Below, one piece after another: positions 21,623-32,716 of a DNA stretch of 64,000 nt. A program made the translations under genes and the position numbers. The notes beneath the pieces were generated by a model, which was not told the origin of the DNA, did no database searches, and saw only the letters and a list, made by a program, of their open reading frames with translations. Positions within the stretch are counted from its first letter, which is position 1; each line of letters opens with the position of its first letter. Source of the stretch: Orychophragmus violaceus (taxonomy: Eukaryota > Streptophyta > Magnoliopsida > Brassicales > Brassicaceae); assembly GCA_030180135.1 (NCBI GenBank), contig CM058231.1:53702235-53766234 (forward strand), in the 5' to 3' direction.

Positions 21623-22985
21623 GCGTAGCTGTCATCTCTTGATTATCGGTTCTGTATTATGCTATCTTTTTTCTTTTCTTTTGCACTTTTTCTTCTGATT
21701 TTTTAGGATGCTACTTTGTTTGGATGGTTATGCTTGATTAGATATATTTGTTGCTTCGGTTTTACTCTGTTTCTAGTGTTTTCAGCTTGCAGGGTTTTGA
21801 AAATGACATAAACCGACAGATTAACCTGCTAACTTGCTGACTGTTCGTGAAAACGCAATGCGTCGATCGACACACCATTGTGTCGATCGTTACAACGAAA
21901 ATCGCACAGCAATGGTCGGTGCACCTAGTGCAACGATCGATGCCTGACTGCGACAGAGGTAAAACCCGAGAGAACTAACCATTCCATTAACAAATTTTTA
22001 TTTTCTTTCTTTTAACCGATCCTTTGCTTGACACTATTGGGGACAATGTGTCTTAAGTGTGGGGGAGGTTCTACTAACTTCTTTCTTTTGTTTTCTTAGA
22101 GTCAGTTAAAAATTTTCGAAATTTTTGTTTTATTGAGTCAAAATTTGTTTAAGTAAGAAACAATGATTTTTTGAGAAGATTAGCAGCACTTGCAGGAACT
22201 TAAGTAACCATTGGGATGAAGCTGCAGATTATCTCTGACTATTAGAAAACCCAGACGCAGATCAACCTACTGAGGACACCCACATCACTTCAGGTATCAG
22301 AGGATCCTTTTACTGACTTCACCCTTAATACTGACTTAGATTTTCTCACCTAAGGGCTTGGTATACTTTGTGTCGGGTTCCTTTGCCAGTTCTGACACAG
22401 CTTGTAAACCTGTCCTATCTAGTTCCCTTCTCCCCTTCCATAAAAAAAAAAAAACTGTGGATGAGTTAGTAACTCCGAAGTGGTCATGGGAATGGTAGCA
22501 AACACTATTTTCTCTCATGTGATCCATGGAATGTGTCCAAAGTACACCCCTTAACGGGAAGAACACTGATAAAAAAAATAAAATGATACCCAGTGGGGAA
22601 AAATCAGTTGTTAAGGAAGGGAAAGAGAAGAAAGGGATTAGAGAAAGATAGTATGGTGGTCTAGAGCTGGTAAGGTAAGAAACCATGTGCCCTTTGATCG
22701 ATACTCCTTAGGTGAGACCGCACTTAAATACTTGCAGAAGTCAGTAGGGAGAATTTGAATGCGTGAATGTGATTGTGGAGTTTACTTAGGACAATTGCTA
22801 AGTGTGGGGGAAGTATATGTTGGTCTTGATATCTTGCAGGTGATTCTTTCAGTGGATTACTAAGGGGAATCTGAGTGTTGCTGCTTCTAGGATGAAAAGA
22901 GTTTCTGAAGAGTTTTCAAACCTCTTCACTACATTCTAGTTCTATGTTTTGCTTGAGGGCAAGCAAAGGCTAAGTGTGGGGGAGT
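21623..22985 (+). other. Athila1 3' untranslated region
   Basis: No credible gene; the minus-strand frame at 22336-22686 is AT/low-complexity and is not preserved in D. It contains two palindrome pairs (21861-21892, 21910-21942) and three TAAGTGTGGGGGA polypurine runs at about 22054, 22799 and 22971, the last being the functional tract at the LTR. The same layout is found in element D on the other strand. Confidence 0.7.
21861..21942. repeat. Two palindrome pairs in the Athila1 3' region
   Basis: 21861/21881 (spacing 20) and 21910/21931 (21). The 21910 unit is the weakest match seen (CAATGGTCGGTG). Confidence 0.75.
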
Positions 22986-24178
22986 TGATATATCATGGTT
23001 TTTACCCATTTTATGCCATGATATAGATGTGTTTTTAGTGTCTTTTGTGTTCGTTTAGAGTCTTTTACAGGTTTAATCAGGTTTGGAGCTAATTGGAGAT
23101 ATTTGGAGCATTTTGGGACTTTTGGGACGTTTTGGCCGAGAGCTTAACTCACTGTCCGATTTATTGATCATGCATCGACCGACACACATTGTGCATCGGT
23201 CGACACACTAGTGAGATGGGCCGTACGCGTCGGTTAAACAAGTTATGAAGAATTGCAGAGAAGCCCCGAATAGTTCCAGTATTTACACAGAAGCCCCAGC
23301 CGAGATTATGCCTATATATTTAGAGTTTTGGCTTTTATTTTAGATACGCTTTCATACTTAGAGCTAAGAGATTTTTAGAGCTTTCGGGGCTGATCTAATC
23401 TTGTACTTCAGTTATTTTGGAGAAGATTTCGAACCCCTTTATCTATTTAATTTCTTATATGCAATCTATTATTTCTATGATTATGTTTTCATCAATCATG
23501 TCTGAGTAGATCCATAGTTAAGTTTAGGGTTTCTCATTAGGGTTTGATGACTTGCTAGACTTGGTTAATTCAGTTAAGGATTCATATGATTACAATGTTC
23601 TTCAAACTAAATTGTGCTTAAAGCTAGTTCTAACCTAATCAATTAGAATCTAGATTTTAGGTTGCTAAATTCGACACGAGAGTGTGTTTTAGAATCTGAA
23701 CTATTTAGGTTGAGCAATTAAATTATTCGCAAAGAGATTTGGTTTAGTTTAATTGTGAACATATCAAACTTGAACTTAATGCTAGTTTAATCTGTTAGTA
23801 ATTGCAAAGAGATTTGGGTTACTGCACTTAGACTTAGAGGATTTTCGCAAAGAGATTTGGTTAATTCTATTTTTGTGATTTGAGTTCTAGAACTGAGTTT
23901 AATTTGATCCTGACTGATTAACTTGTCTGCTTGTCTGATTTCCTGAGAACACCCTAGGCTTGACGCTTTTAGTTTATTGCTTTCACAACCAACTTGCTAC
24001 TGTTTACTTTCTTGCCTTGCTTTTAATTCATTCACCACTTGCTTTATTTCTAGTATTAATCTCTACGTTTCTGATTCTATTGAGACCAAGTGTCCCTGTG
24101 GATTCGATAACCCTATATACTACTTTGACGATACTGTGCACTTGCAGTTTAGAATAGGGTAAAACTTAGAACCTATCA
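22986..24178 (+). repeat. Athila1 3' LTR
   Basis: 1193 bp, same length as the 5' LTR with scattered point differences and no indel. The palindrome pair is at 23173-23205. Directly preceded by the polypurine tract AAGTGTGGGGGAGT (22972-22985). Confidence 0.93.
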
Positions 24179-24183
24179 GGCAG

Positions 24184-24813
24184 ATGGATGTGAAAACAGT
24201 TTTCCTTAATGGAATTCTGGAAGAGGATGTGTACATGACAATACTTGAAGTTTTTCATTGATCCTAATGCTGATAGGAAGGTATGCAAGCTTCATCGATA
24301 CATTCATGGATTGAAGCAAGCATCTCGGAGTTGGAATCTTTGTTTTAATGAAACGGTCAAAAGTTTGACTTCATCAGAAACGAAGGGGAACTATGTGTTT
24401 ACAAGATGACTAGTGGGAGCGTAGTTGCATTTCTAGTATTGTATGTTGATAACATACTGCTTCTCGGAAATGAAGTTCCATTGTTTCACTCTGTTAAGAC
24501 TTGACTCGAAAGTTGTTTTTCGATAAAAATTATGGGAGAAATTGTATACATTCTTGGAATAAGAATCTATAGAGATAGATTAGACAAGCTAATTGGATTG
24601 TGTCAAGATACTTATGGTGATAAGGTCTTGCACAGGTCCAGTATGCATGATTCCAAGAAGGGCTTCATGCCAATGAAACTTGGTATTACCCTTAGCATGA
24701 CGCAGTGTCCTTCGACGCGTGCTGAGCAAGAGCGAATGAGGGTCAGACTACTGCTAAATGCATTAGATGTCTTAAGATGTGATCTTAATTTTAGTGGGAG
24801 TTGTTGTTGTTAA
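24184..24813 (+). pseudogene. Element A reverse transcriptase, distal part
   Basis: Resumes after the target duplication with the RT block QMDVKTVFLNGILEEDVYM. There are stops and frameshifts, then LVLYVDNILLLGNEV, where the catalytic YVDD has become YVDN. A frame from 24532 carries YILGIRIYRDR and LIGLCQDTYGDKVL, then ends abruptly. The RNase H region is deleted and the sequence jumps to the 3' untranslated region. Confidence 0.85.
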
Positions 24814-25597
24814 TTTTAGTTATGATATGATGTTCATGTAAACATAATTTGATTATGTTAATGAAATCTGATTTCAGCATTATTTAATTATGGTTATTAA
24901 ATAATAGTCTCAAAAGTAATTTATGGCATTTTATAGGTCATCAAGTATGTGACTTGATCATGAAATCCTATAAATGATAAATGACATAAATTGAGTTGGT
25001 CCCTGGTCAAGGTTGTTAAAGTGGGACATTAACAACCGCGTGAGACTAGTATGTGAGGTGACTGATGACTAAGTTTCATGGAGTCATTAATAAGAGTATT
25101 AAAGTCAATCACATAGATATGTGTTGAAGAACACAGGATCGGACATGACCCGCTAATGAGAACTCTACAGGATAGTTATATAAGTGTCATGAGAGTTTTC
25201 ATTACGACTATAGAGTATATTCCTTAGACCTGAGTTCATCATGTTTTCTTACATATGAATTGGTCCGCTTTAACTTTGTCAAACGTCAGCCGTAACTGGT
25301 GATTATAAAGGCATTGATTGGGCGTATCATGAAGTGTGTAAAGGAACATGGATGGAACAAGATGGGATTTGTCCCTCCTATATAACAGGAGATAAATATC
25401 TCAGGGCTCATCGAAGATTTGATACTGAGAAATGTGTGGCCACACTCAAACGAGGTGATTGTCAATCGTTTGTCTTGTCAGTATAAATCGGAGTTCGATG
25501 AACATGATCTTGGCTTAATAAGGATGACACAGATCTTGCCTTATGCCAGATCGAGATACAGAGACGAAGGGATTATGGGAATAGATGATTCCAGTAC
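24814..25597 (+). other. Element A 3' untranslated region
   Basis: No coding frame. It contains the GGGACAAG/GATGGAACAAGATGGGATTTGTCCCT region that also precedes the 3' LTR of B, C and F, so it is a conserved 3' UTR of this copia group. Confidence 0.6.
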
Positions 25598-25608
25598 AAG
25601 TGGGAGAT
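25598..25608 (+). other. Element A polypurine tract
   Basis: AAGTGGGAGAT directly before the 3' LTR. The same tract precedes the 3' LTRs of B, C and F. Confidence 0.85.
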
Positions 25609-26290
25609 TGTTGGGAATGTCCTGAAATCATACTTGTAATCACTCTAGAGATAGTTATGTTGTCGAGATTAGACATTCGTATAATGCTAGGTGATCATAA
25701 TGCTTTGCTAGAAGCCACTTGTGATCTGTGAGTTATGAACTCATTGCTAGTATTATATGATCCTACAGGGTCACACACCTAAGCAATCTGGATGTACTTC
25801 ATGTGGGAATGATCATTAATGTAATGATCAAATGTGTATTTGATACACATTAATATACGCGTTTTGAGAGTGTGTCGATCGATGCAAGGCGCAGATCGAA
25901 ATATCGTTTCGGTTTAATGACTTAATTAATCTCGGTTGGTTCGGTGATTAATTAGGTTTCTCCCAGGTCTATATATATGTGATATAGCACGACCTGGAGA
26001 ACAGTTTTTAGCCTAATCGCAGCCACCTCTTAGAAACACAGGCATCCGGAAGAGATCCGATCTCCCGGCACTAGCATCCCGGCGGATTCCAGTTTGTGTG
26101 CGTGTGGATACCAGTAGAGGCGCAGCACTTGAGGCGCTTGTGAATCTCGAATCCCTGTTCATCTTCCGCTGCTAATCTCCAGGTAATTTCGAGATCCCAA
26201 TGATTCAATATACCTGAACTCTAGATCCTAGGCTATGGAATTAGGACTTAGGGTTGCTAATCTGATTAGGAACTGCTAGAAATTCCTTCA
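25609..26290 (+). repeat. Element A 3' LTR
   Basis: 682 bp. Relative to the 5' LTR it lacks exactly one palindrome plus spacer (21 bp), leaving a single 12-mer at 25873-25884, and has a 2-bp gain (TATTATATGA). These two events account for the length difference. Confidence 0.9.
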
Positions 26291-26923
26291 AGAAGCTCAT
26301 TGGGAAGAACAAGTGCATTATATCTGTTCTTAGAGTTATAAAAACAGTTTGTATGATGCTTGTACTTACATTGTCAGTTTCAGGGCGTTGTATGAGGGTT
26401 TGGACCTTGTCATCTTCTTTTCTGATCACCAAAACATGTTGCTCTGGTCTTTGGTTTTCTCATGCTCTTTCATGCTCAGTTCTTCTTTCCCTGTATCAAA
26501 TCCTCTTGACAAAGACAAATGCATGACACTAGAATTGGGAAATAACAAATCAGAATGAGTTAAACTATCTCTGGTTTTAACTAATGCATTTTTATGTCCT
26601 AATGATGTTTCTTTCAACAATTGTTTAGATGGACAGGTTGCAGCAAAATGTCTTCTCTTATGACATCTAGCATGTTGGCTCTTTGGAATTTACAAAGTTA
26701 GAACACTTACCTTGTGTTGGCATGTTTAACAGCTTGAGTGAGGCATCAAAGCTGGATCCGGTTGCATTGGGTGAAGCTTAGGCTCTGCTTCTGCTCTGGT
26801 TTCTTTGGGTGCAACATCTCCATGATCCTCTGCCATTTCTGATCCTGATTTGCTTGAAGAGTCTTCTTAGCTTCTGCTTGGTAGGTGTAAGTGTTTGAGA
26901 ACACATCCTTGGGCTTTAGGCAT
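26291..26923 (-). pseudogene. Element G gag C-terminus and internal remainder (upstream part)
   Basis: Minus-strand sequence after the MITE. It contains a zinc-knuckle remnant (RCHKRRHFAATC, near 26690-26630, first Cys pair disturbed by a frame change) and a Ser-rich tail. No RT, RNase H or integrase motif follows. The target duplication AGAAG (26291-26295) marks where element A entered. Confidence 0.6.
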
Positions 26924-27216
26924 GTTCTTTTGTTGACCGCTGCGTCAGCGTTCGCGTCAGCTTGAATAACAACAAAAAAGCAAACTCTTCTTCTTTGTGC
27001 TTTAAAAACACGTGGACAATAACAACAAAAAATTGCCGCAGCGGTCATAAATCACCATTTTCTTCCCGCTGCTTTTTTTAACGTCAATGCGGCCGTCGTT
27101 CACTCCGGTAAAAGTAGCCGCAATGACTCCTATGTATCTCCATTTTTTAAAATATGTCTCTGTTTCATGTTTAATTTGTTAGACACTGACGCTGACGCAG
27201 CGGTTGTTAAAAGAAC
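26924..27216. mobile_element. small TIR-bounded element (MITE-like) in G gag
   Basis: A 293-bp segment bounded by imperfect inverted repeats of about 27 bp: both ends read GTTCTTTT inward, then four unlike bases, then ACCGCTGCGTCAGCG (23 of 27 match). It interrupts the gag reading frame between capsid and zinc knuckle and has no coding capacity. I could not settle a target duplication, so the class (hAT-, Mutator-like or other) is open. Confidence 0.6.
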
Positions 27217-27946
27217 AGGCTCTTTGGATAGCAAACATACTTGTGCTTGGGAGCAGCCTGCGTTTTGGATGTAAGATTCACTCTCTTGGATGTAGCCTGA
27301 AGCTTTTCTACAAATTCCTTATGCATTCTGGTCTTGAGATCTCTCCAATCTAGTACTGGCTTCTTATAGATGGTTGGTGTGCTCTCCTTTAACCACCATT
27401 CATAAGCTTTTTCTGTGAAAGCTGAGGCAGCTTGTACTAGCCTCCTTTCTTCTGGAATCTTGTTATCTTGTAACCAGTCCTCCATGTCAGCTTCCCATTG
27501 CATGTATACTTCAGGTTTACTGTTTTTTCCAGAAAACACTAGGGGACCTCTTCTTCTGTTGGTTGGTTGACTCTTACTGGTTTGTTGCATTCGAGCTTTC
27601 CTTGTTCCAGTGAGCTTAGGTTGAGCTGGTACATTGTATGAAGTAACTCCATGGTTGCTGATTGCACTCTTGCGCCAAGGTGGGTGGTACCCTTCATAAA
27701 TTTCTGCTTTTGATTCACCGCTAGTTTCATCCTCACAAAGTTCCATGCTAAGCTGACTCCTAGTTGATGTTGTAGTGTGCAGCTGCTCTTTGTAATGCAT
27801 CTCTGAATGGTTGGAGAAATGGGCTGGGGTTTCAAGATTACATCCTTCACCATCTGGCTCATCTCCATACTCAGAGGCATCATCTCCTGGCCATGGTGGA
27901 GGTTCAGAGTCGGCCTCCTCTTCTGAACATGTTAGGTTCTCTGCTT
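27217..27946 (-). pseudogene. Element G gag (Ty3/gypsy capsid region)
   Basis: Minus-strand frame from about 27946 (just after a TAA) with an ATG at 27800. After a basic, low-complexity N-terminus comes a Retrotrans_gag domain: GPLVFSGKN, then VYMQWEADMEDWL, AFTEKAYEWW and WRDLKTRMHKEFV, as in plant gypsy capsids. The frame is cut at its C-terminus by a small inverted-repeat element (26924-27216). The zinc-knuckle part lies beyond it near 26690-26600. The upstream TAA and this insertion make it inactive. Gag would form the virus-like particle and package element RNA. Confidence 0.75.
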
Positions 27947-28988
27947 ACTCACTCCAATCATCTCCATATTGTTCTTCTTCTATGTTTTTGATTCAGTTCC
28001 TGAAAAAGCACAAACCAGAGTATTAATATGTTCTCAACTTCTAATGATATGAACAATAATGTTATGCACGTCCAGGAGTGATTTAAATAATCAAACACAA
28101 CACTTGGTACTTAGGAAGCTTGGAAACACGTTTTGGAAAACCTTTCTAAAACCCTTTTCGAAATCAGAATTGACTTTGGAAATCATACTCGGTTCTGTTT
28201 TTTTAAAAGGATTTTGGAAGTTCAAGATCAATTTAGGAAATCCGGTTATGGCCTCTTTTAGAACTTGAAATCGGTTTAAGGAGTTGGTTTTATTGAAAAC
28301 TTTTCGAAAGAGCAAGAGATTTTGAGTTTTAAAACCAAATATTGGGTTTCCTTTTATGCAAGAGATGCTAACACGTTTTTGGGGAACTAGGAAAAATCAG
28401 AATCAAAGAGGAGCCTTTTTTTTGTTTGGTTTTCGAAAAGCAAAGAGCTAGGAAAGGAATAAACACTTTTGTTTTGGTTTTGTAATAAGAAAATCGAATC
28501 AAAATGCTAAAACTCTTTCTTTTTTGCTTTTATGGTTTTATAAACAGAATAAGAACAATGCAAACATAGCTTGGCAGAAAGTTTAAACAAGTGCAATTTT
28601 CTGTTTTTTTCTTTCGTCTAATGATGCAATATATGAATGTAAACTGAGTAACAAATGATGATTATGCAGGTTATGGATGAAACAGAATAATAATGATATG
28701 CAGCAGAAAGATAAGGATGCAAAACATAAACAATTTGTTAATGGCTTTTTGATTGTTGAATGCACTGATGATGAATAATAACAAACTTGATGCAACAGGA
28801 TTTTTATGGCCTTTTCTTTATGATTATGCAATCAAATCAGAGACTACAAGCTAAGCAATATGATGAAACAAAAGATTTTTATGGGTTTTTGATTTAAGCT
28901 GCAAATGAAACTAATCAGAACAAGTGATGAACAATTAAAACATAAACAAATGCAATGAGTTTTTGGATAGAAAACACCTGTTTAGGAG

Positions 28989-29005
28989 CATTTCAGCTGA
29001 TACCA
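28989..29005 (-). other. Element G primer binding site
   Basis: Minus strand TGGTATCAGCTGAAATG starts 2 nt after the LTR end. The first nine bases match the 3' end of initiator tRNA-Met; the rest has diverged from the usual TGGTATCAGAGC. Confidence 0.6.
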
Positions 29006-29007
29006 GA

Positions 29008-29956
29008 TGATGCAGGCACGAATAGGTGAGGGAGATTGATCAGCTGGCTGTGTAGCTCTCTCTGATGAATCAGGTTGATGGTGGACGAGATGAACAACTC
29101 ACTTGTTCAATTGGGCTGATTGACTCTCTCAATATGAGGTTGAACAACTTATTTGAATCACGCAAACAAGTAAATCCGAGGTTTCCTAGTGAATAGGTGA
29201 ATCACACATTTATTCAAAAGAAGGGAAAAACTATAACAAAGAGACCCTCTTTGAATAGAAACTGAATAATACTTTATTGGCTGATTGAAAGGTGATTACA
29301 AATAAAAGCCTAAATGAGATTATATAATGCCCAATACACGTTCCTAAAGGTTAATAGAATAAAAGAAATAGCAAAGATCAAGTAAAATGGCTGATGGAGC
29401 AATTAAGAAGAAATCTGTCCAAATAAGGCAAGATGAGCTGAACTTGAGTCTTGACAGCTTTGGCATCAATGTGTGGTGTCTTGGGACGTCCTGATTCAGT
29501 GAATGAGCTTCTAAAATGCAGCAGTTGAGAAGATTTAGCCGTTGGTGGTTTAAAGCTCCATATTTGAATGCATCCAAATATGAAAAGTTGAGTATATCTT
29601 TGATCCTCCGGATCAAGTGGTTGCTAGTGTATCGTAAAGTGTTGGTTGACTCTCCTGAATGGTTGGATATGTCTCCTTCCAAATGAAGCAAGCTGAGAAT
29701 CATCTGTTTTATAAGTTGAATAACTTCTTCATCTGAAGTCCATTTATGATGATTCAAACTATCCATGATTCCTTGAGGATTTAAGTTACTGGAACAGGTT
29801 AATTTGTAGCTTAACTCCTTCTTGTTGTGTAGATATGCTCCAAGACATGCACATATGTGTCCTGTGCATTTAAGCTGTTTTTCTCCAAAGGTCTTGGCTG
29901 GTTGATTTATGTCCTATCCATGATCCTTGATTGATGATGACTTGATGTCCTCATCA
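29008..29956 (-). repeat. Element G 5' LTR
   Basis: Minus-strand LTR with inverted ends TGATG...CATCA. I place the inner end at 29008 because a primer-site match starts 2 nt further on. Homology to the 3628-4599 copy starts at 29037. Right of it the host-like RPA pseudogene resumes with CCAAC, a candidate for one half of a lost target duplication. Confidence 0.8.
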
Positions 29957-30860
29957 CCAACTTTAAGGGGTTAGCGAAACATGAAGAGAAGTGGGTTGAT
30001 ATAAAATATGTCAAGGTTGCATATGATTCTTCCAGATTTCATCTAACAAATTCTTAATATATCCTTTGCGTAGTTCCAAGATCTAGCATCCAGAAGATTG
30101 CTGCCATTAATGATAGACATTTTTCGATTTTTTAACTATTAAAGAAGTGCAAGATTACTCAACTCCGACTAATGTTGTTGTTGGTATGGATGTCAGATTT
30201 ATTTTTGGATATAATATTGTTTATTTTTTATTTACTATTTTAACATATTTATGATTTTGCATATATAATGGGTATGATGTTCAGTTCAGGATACATGCAT
30301 GTAGAAGTTGATAACCCTGCATCATCAAAAACAATTTTTCATATCAAAGACTCACGGTAATATCAATCATTAAGTGGTCTAGAGTAGTTGTTTTTTTTTG
30401 TATAATTATTTTATGAATTGTATTTTATTTAGTCTGGCTTAAATTTTGAAGGGGTAATCGGCTAAGGCATATATCTCTAGGTACTCATGCCCATGATTTT
30501 ACAAATCGATTAGCTACTTGTAAACGTCAAGACGTTATGTGTGTTTTGAAAATTTCAAAGATAAACCGTTTTGGAGGTAAGCTGACATTGTTTTAAATGT
30601 ATCATATTTACCTTTTTGAAGCTTTATATGTCTATTACTAATTATAAGTTTTTATTTAGGTGAGATTTCAGATATTGAAGTAGAGATACAAGATGGATTA
30701 TCTCATATCCTAATCAACCCTCCTTTACTTGAAGTTGAAGATGTGAGAGATAAATTTTAGCATATTGAAGCTTTCCTTGCAACACAGAGTGATGTCCCTT
30801 GGAAAATATTTACCAAATCGTATTTGTATAATGTTTTTATGTTAAAGAATTTGCATGTAT
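29957..30860 (+). pseudogene. RPA1-like (DUF223) pseudogene, 3' part
   Basis: Continues the gene broken by G: GLAKHEEKWVDIKYVKVAY, a stop, then CVVPRSSIQKIAAINDRHF. Further exon-like blocks follow: THAHDFTNRLATCKRQDVMC joined to VLKISKINRFG (ending at a GTAAGC donor near 30577), and after a TTTATTTAG acceptor GEISDIEVEIQDG and LEVEDVRDKF (about 30661-30760). The pattern C(K/R)xQ(D/E)V(M/V)CVL..KI fits OB-fold regions of plant RPA-like proteins. Several stops; inactive. Confidence 0.5.
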
Positions 30861-32414
30861 AGTTAAGTTTATTGTTGATGTGTGTAAACTTTAATCAATT
30901 TGTCTTATTTAAAGTCGACCATAACATTTTTTAAGGTTACCGTCACGTTAAAGAATTTTTTTTATCGAAATCTCATGAACATGACCCATTATTAGTAGAC
31001 CATGAAGAATATTTTCCTGCACCACAATTATTTAACAATTAATGTTTTATGTATGAAAAATAGTTACCCAGTCTGAAATATATAGAAATTAAAAAATGAA
31101 AATCCTATGACATGTAATCAATCTAACAGATTTTAAGCATCTAATTTAATATTTTAATAGAACATATACGGTTATGGGGTTTATATAACATTTTACTATA
31201 CATGTTTAATTTTTTTTAATATAGGATTTTTTTGTGAAAGACACACATATTATAATAAATAATTTTTCCATTTTGTGTAAGACAAATATATTATAATAAA
31301 TAACTTTTTCATCTTTTAAACAACAAATATCATTTAATATTTTGGTTATTAAAGATTTTCAAGATGTTTTTTTCTGAATTTTGGCTTTTCAATTTAATGA
31401 TATTAATTAAAGTAAACTCTTGCATATAAATGTGATAAACAATTATATTGAGTTATTATATAGACTATTATATTTTCCATGTATGAGTCTCTCTTTCTAT
31501 GATCTTTAGTAGATATTTTGGATTCTCAAATTCCTCTCTAAATATTATCACTTGATTTGAAAACATAGGTCACATTAACCCCATTTTAAGCTGCCACCTC
31601 TGATGACTTTTTACGTTTCATATTGCACACATACTAAGAAATATTAAGTTTATGGTTTCAGTTATCTATAGATTTGATAATTATCATGAGTAATAAAAAC
31701 ACAAATCAACTAACAATAAAATCAAATCCAAAATACATATGGTCATTAAACAAAAATATACTGAATATTTCACATTGGAAGATAGTACAATTTATTTTTA
31801 TTTGTAATCCATACAATATTGGGGATTTGTAACTCATATATTCTATTATCCCTTAAATAAAATCCTTAAGTGTTTTTAATTTTTAGTATACAATAAAAAT
31901 TGACTTCATGTTATTTTATTAAGAATCATTGTATATTAAGAATTAAAATGGTTTTGAGCTATTAATGATATCCAAATTAAAGCGAAATTTATTAGACATA
32001 ACAACACAACTTAACCTCTTTCTCTTCCCTTATATGTATAGATTCTTATATACTTTTTAGACTATTTCCATATCATCTCTCTCTTTTAACATCAACATAT
32101 TTCTCAAACCTTAAAAAATGGAAGCTTTTTATTGTTATCGCAAGTTGATAACACAACAACCAACTAGATAGTTCACAAATTCTTTTCTCTGTGGGGAAAC
32201 ATGCCATGTGATCTTATAACTCGTAAAATTTTATATCATAAAATTCAATGTCTTTGTTATTTTAAATATTTTAACAAAAAGTAACGATTATAATTTTGTG
32301 TTTGTAGGGTTTTCAAATCCAATCAGACATTCCATACAGGTTGTTTGGAACCCTAGACTTGTGGCATCATCAAGTTGGTCACTGAAAATTTATAGAAAAA
32401 TTCGAAATGATTGT
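30861..32414. other. AT-rich stretch, no gene seen
   Basis: Very AT-rich, with short frames only. I could not identify a gene, RNA or bounded repeat. Confidence 0.4.
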
Positions 32415-32716
32415 TGTTACGAAAATTCGATCTAGTAATAAAAGCTGGGCTACGATCTGAAATGTCCAAACTACGAGGTGAGATATAAACTTAAAGTGAG
32501 GTCAAAACTATTCTTTATTGATCTTAAGGCCGAAGCCGAGCTATGAACAGGATGGTACGAGGTGGGAGTCTGTCAAATGACGTGCCCCCTAATATTGATT
32601 TAGGTCGGAGCTTTATAGAAGTAGCTCGGCACTCTCGCAAGTTACAATGTGCCTAAAATGAAGAGCGAAGGGTCCTATTTATAGCGCTTGGATGCTGACT
32701 TCTCTTTGGGCCGTTG
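32415..32716 (-). repeat. LTR of a Tat-like gypsy element, distal part
   Basis: On the minus strand this continues the LTR that starts at 39938. It holds a TATA box (CTATAAATAGGACC at about 32672-32685) and an AATAAAGAATAG polyadenylation-like signal near 32510, and ends CGTAACA at 32415. Element C split the LTR at CGTTG. Net LTR length is about 400 bp. Confidence 0.6.

Larger units (their letters stand above)
9939..24178 (+). mobile_element. Athila1: Athila-type Ty3/gypsy retrotransposon split by element B
   Basis: LTRs of 1193 bp each (9939-11131, 22986-24178), ends TGATATATCA...CCTATCA, target duplication GGCAG (9934-9938, 24179-24183). tRNA-Asp primer site, gag, protease, no RT/RNase H/integrase, an ATHILA ORF-1 gene (split by B), a long 3' untranslated region with three polypurine runs. 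About 13 LTR differences by eye (1.1%). Net length without B is about 9.1 kb. With no pol it must have been mobilised by another Athila. Confidence 0.93.
5189..26290 (+). mobile_element. Element A: Ty1/copia retrotransposon split by Athila1
   Basis: LTRs at 5189-5889 and 25609-26290 begin TGTTGGGA and end TTCA, with a 5-bp target duplication AGAAG (5184-5188, 26291-26295). Order: LTR, tRNA-Met primer site, leader with four palindrome pairs, gag, protease, integrase, reverse transcriptase, a deletion that removes RNase H, 3' UTR, polypurine tract, LTR. About 17 substitutions plus two indels separate the LTRs (about 2.5%). Pol has frameshifts, stops and deletions. Athila1 sits in its RT region (target duplication GGCAG). 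Net length without insertions is about 6.9 kb. Confidence 0.92.
3628..29956 (-). mobile_element. Element G: Ty3/gypsy retrotransposon lacking pol, split by element A
   Basis: Read on the minus strand: 5' LTR (29956-29008), tRNA-Met-like primer site (29005-28989), leader, gag (about 27946-26600), a short internal remainder, polypurine tract (4612-4600) and 3' LTR (4599-3628). Without the 21-kb insertion of A it is about 5.2 kb. No reverse transcriptase, RNase H or integrase motif is left, so it depended on an autonomous relative. The LTRs differ at about 6% of aligned bases plus several indels, making it the oldest of the nested elements. It sits in the RPA-like pseudogene. Flanks show no clear target duplication because the outer end of the left LTR appears lost. 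Confidence 0.85.

Noticed and set aside
22336..22686. 116-codon minus-strand frame in the Athila1 3' region
   Set aside because: It runs over a pyrimidine-rich tract and is not kept in the homologous part of element D.
10913..24162. Small plus-strand frames present twice (10913-11115 and 23960-24162)
   Set aside because: They lie in the two LTRs of Athila1 and are identical because the LTRs are. AT-rich with no domain; chance frames.
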